From Elusimicrobiota bacterium (GTDB taxonomy: Bacteria; Elusimicrobiota; Elusimicrobia; FEN-1173; JAKLIF01): DNA of 60,850 nt. This document shows, piece by piece, positions 59,794-60,850 of this stretch; within the stretch, counting starts at the first letter, position 1, and every line of letters starts with the position of its first letter. The notes beneath the pieces were generated by a model. That model worked only from the letters and a program-made list of their open reading frames with translations, was not told the DNA's origin and ran no database searches. The stretch is from assembly GCA_022709755.1 (NCBI GenBank), contig JAKLIF010000011.1:1-60850 (forward strand), read 5' to 3'. The translations under genes were made by a program, and so were the position numbers.

Positions 59794-60850
59794 TTATAGC
59801 ATTTTAGTCACTTGGACGATAGCTCTCCCGACGACGGACAGCAGTCGCCTCAGTTGGCCGGAACGGATGGAGAGGGGAGGAAGGATGACGATCACATCGC
59901 TGAGCGGCCGGACCCAGACCCCCTGGTTCCGGCATTCCCGGCAGACCCGCTGCCCCACCTTGAGGGCCGCTTCAAAAGGCCGGCCCGTCCTCTGATCCTT
60001 CACCAATTCGATCCCCGCCATCAGTCCCGCCTGACGCACATCGCCGACGGAAGGATGGGACCTCATTCCACGGAGAAAATCACCCAACATCCGGATCTTC
60101 CCCTCCAATCCGCCGACCACATCGTCCTTCCGATAGAGCCGGAGGTTGGCCAACGCCACGGCGCACGCCAACGGGTTGGCGGTGTAGGTATGTCCGTGAA
60201 AAAAAGTCTTAAACTCGTCGTAACGTCCCCGGAAGGAACGGTAGACCTTTTCGGTGGTCAGTGTGGCCGCCAAAGGGAGATACCCTCCGGTGATGGATTT
60301 GGACACGCACAAAAAATCGGGGCGGACCCGTTCTCTCTCGCAGGCGAACATCGTCCCGGTCCGGCCGAATCCCGTCGCCACCTCATCCGCAATCAGCAAT
60401 GTATCATACTTCCGCGCCAGCCGCGCCGCCCCCGCCAGAAATCCATCCGGATGTACCAAGATCCCCGCCGCCCCCTGCACCAGCGGCTCCACCACCATCG
60501 CCGCAATCTTCCCCGCCTGCTGCCGCAGCACCTTCTCCATCTCCGCCAGGCAATGATCCCGGCACTCCACCGCCGTTCCGTCATACCGGTACGGATTGGG
60601 ACTTTCCGTAAAATGAGCCTTAAACGTCAGCGACCCGAATATCCGGTGAAAGATCTCGATTCCCCCCACACTCACCGAACCCATCGTATCCCCATGATAC
60701 GACTGTTTCAGCGCGATAAAACTCGTCCGCCCGCTCTGCCCCAGATTGCGCCAATACTGAAACGCCATCTTCAGGGCGATCTCGACCGAGGTGGCCCCGC
60801 TGTCCGAATAAAACACCTTGCACAGTCCTGCCGGACTTATCTCCACCAGC
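59794..60850 (-). CDS. bioA: Adenosylmethionine-8-amino-7-oxononanoate aminotransferase, N-terminus outside window
   Basis: About 352 residues of a class III PLP aminotransferase are present, open at the right edge, so the first about 80-100 residues are missing. Motifs: FYSDSGATSVEIALKMAFQY, SYHGDTMGSVSVGG, IADEVATGFGRTGTMFACE (PLP Asp) and CVSKSITGGYLPLAATLTTE (PLP Lys). The spacing and the GHTYTANPLACAVALAN stretch fit BioA of biotin synthesis. No other bio genes are visible here; they may lie beyond the edge. Confidence 0.93.
   Translation of the reverse strand, partial: LVEISPAGLCKVFYSDSGATSVEIALKMAFQYWRNLGQSGRTSFIALKQSYHGDTMGSVSVGGIEIFHRIFGSLTFKAHFTESPNPYRYDGTAVECRDHCLAEMEKVLRQQAGKIAAMVVEPLVQGAAGILVHPDGFLAGAARLARKYDTLLIADEVATGFGRTGTMFACERERVRPDFLCVSKSITGGYLPLAATLTTEKVYRSFRGRYDEFKTFFHGHTYTANPLACAVALANLRLYRKDDVVGGLEGKIRMLGDFLRGMRSHPSVGDVRQAGLMAGIELVKDQRTGRPFEAALKVGQRVCRECRNQGVWVRPLSDVIVILPPLSIRSGQLRRLLSVVGRAIVQVTKML

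Noticed and set aside
1-60850. rRNA, tRNA, insertion sequences, integrases, prophage genes
   Set aside because: No conserved RNA cores, CCA-ended cloverleaf, transposase motif or terminal inverted repeats were recognised by eye.

Overview
The window is a GC-rich, densely packed bacterial chromosome segment. Almost every gene lies on the minus strand, with many 1-4 nt stop/start overlaps, so it reads as a few very long transcription units. Two pieces point to an uncultured, diderm, FCB- or Elusimicrobiota/Omnitrophota-like lineage, which is an inference and not proven: a PorV/PorQ-type outer-membrane protein beside a secreted enzyme with a YPNP-type C-terminal sorting/FlgD-like domain, and tandem DUF1736-TPR membrane proteins. 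Signal peptides, lipoproteins and a TolC-type channel show a two-membrane envelope. No rRNA, tRNA, CRISPR array or transposon was seen.

Layout, right to left (mostly the direction of transcription). 60.85-54.9 kb: bioA (cut by the right edge), two GAF-GGDEF proteins, a periplasmic cyclophilin, a small membrane protein and an SGNH hydrolase. 54.9-51.6 kb: the only plus-strand genes, a Sel1-repeat protein and a HI0933-type flavoprotein. 51.5-48.1 kb: two DUF1736-TPR membrane proteins. 48.0-34.1 kb: one apparent operon with a good sigma70-like promoter, encoding Pit phosphate transporter, DUF47/PhoU-like protein, 5'-nucleotidase, sensor kinase, response regulator, zinc-ribbon protein, alkaline phosphatase, GAF-GGDEF protein, ECF sigma factor, anti-sigma factor, Spy/CpxP-like protein and a TolC-MacA-MacB type exporter.

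33.8-25.9 kb: a bacterial microcompartment (BMC) locus of the sugar-phosphate type. It has two BMC-H, one BMC-T and three BMC-P shell proteins, CoA-acylating aldehyde dehydrogenase, PduL phosphotransacylase, triosephosphate isomerase, two RpiB-type isomerases, a small protein with an encapsulation-peptide-like N-terminus, and a flavoprotein fused to deoxyribose-phosphate aldolase (DERA). 25.9-18.5 kb: PilT-like ATPase, two paralogous proteins with a shared C-terminal domain, a DnaA-type AAA+ protein in which that same kind of domain replaces the DnaA-box-binding domain, and a triple-GAF histidine kinase. 18.4-15.1 kb: phosphopentomutase, purine nucleoside phosphorylase and pyrimidine nucleoside phosphorylase. 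15.0-3.4 kb: DHH phosphodiesterase, MTA phosphorylase, P-loop kinase, adenosine deaminase, cytidine deaminase, an unknown protein, Clp1-like polynucleotide kinase, dGTPase-like HD protein, DUF3006 protein, three secreted ComEC-type metallo-beta-lactamase (MBL) proteins and the PorV-like protein. 3.25-0 kb: a large secreted lamin-tail/FN3 protein cut by the left edge.

Working model (inference): the window encodes a route for eating nucleic acid. Secreted MBL nucleases would cut DNA/RNA. Periplasmic 5'-nucleotidase and alkaline phosphatase would free phosphate (taken up by Pit) and nucleosides. Deaminases and phosphorylases would give (deoxy)ribose-1-phosphate, and DeoB the 5-phosphate. DERA would split deoxyribose-5-phosphate into glyceraldehyde-3-phosphate and acetaldehyde, and the BMC would confine acetaldehyde while it becomes acetyl-CoA and acetyl-phosphate. 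PilT and the DnaA-like/paralogue/kinase block sits inside the same gene run and may link surface or pilus activity to this diet.
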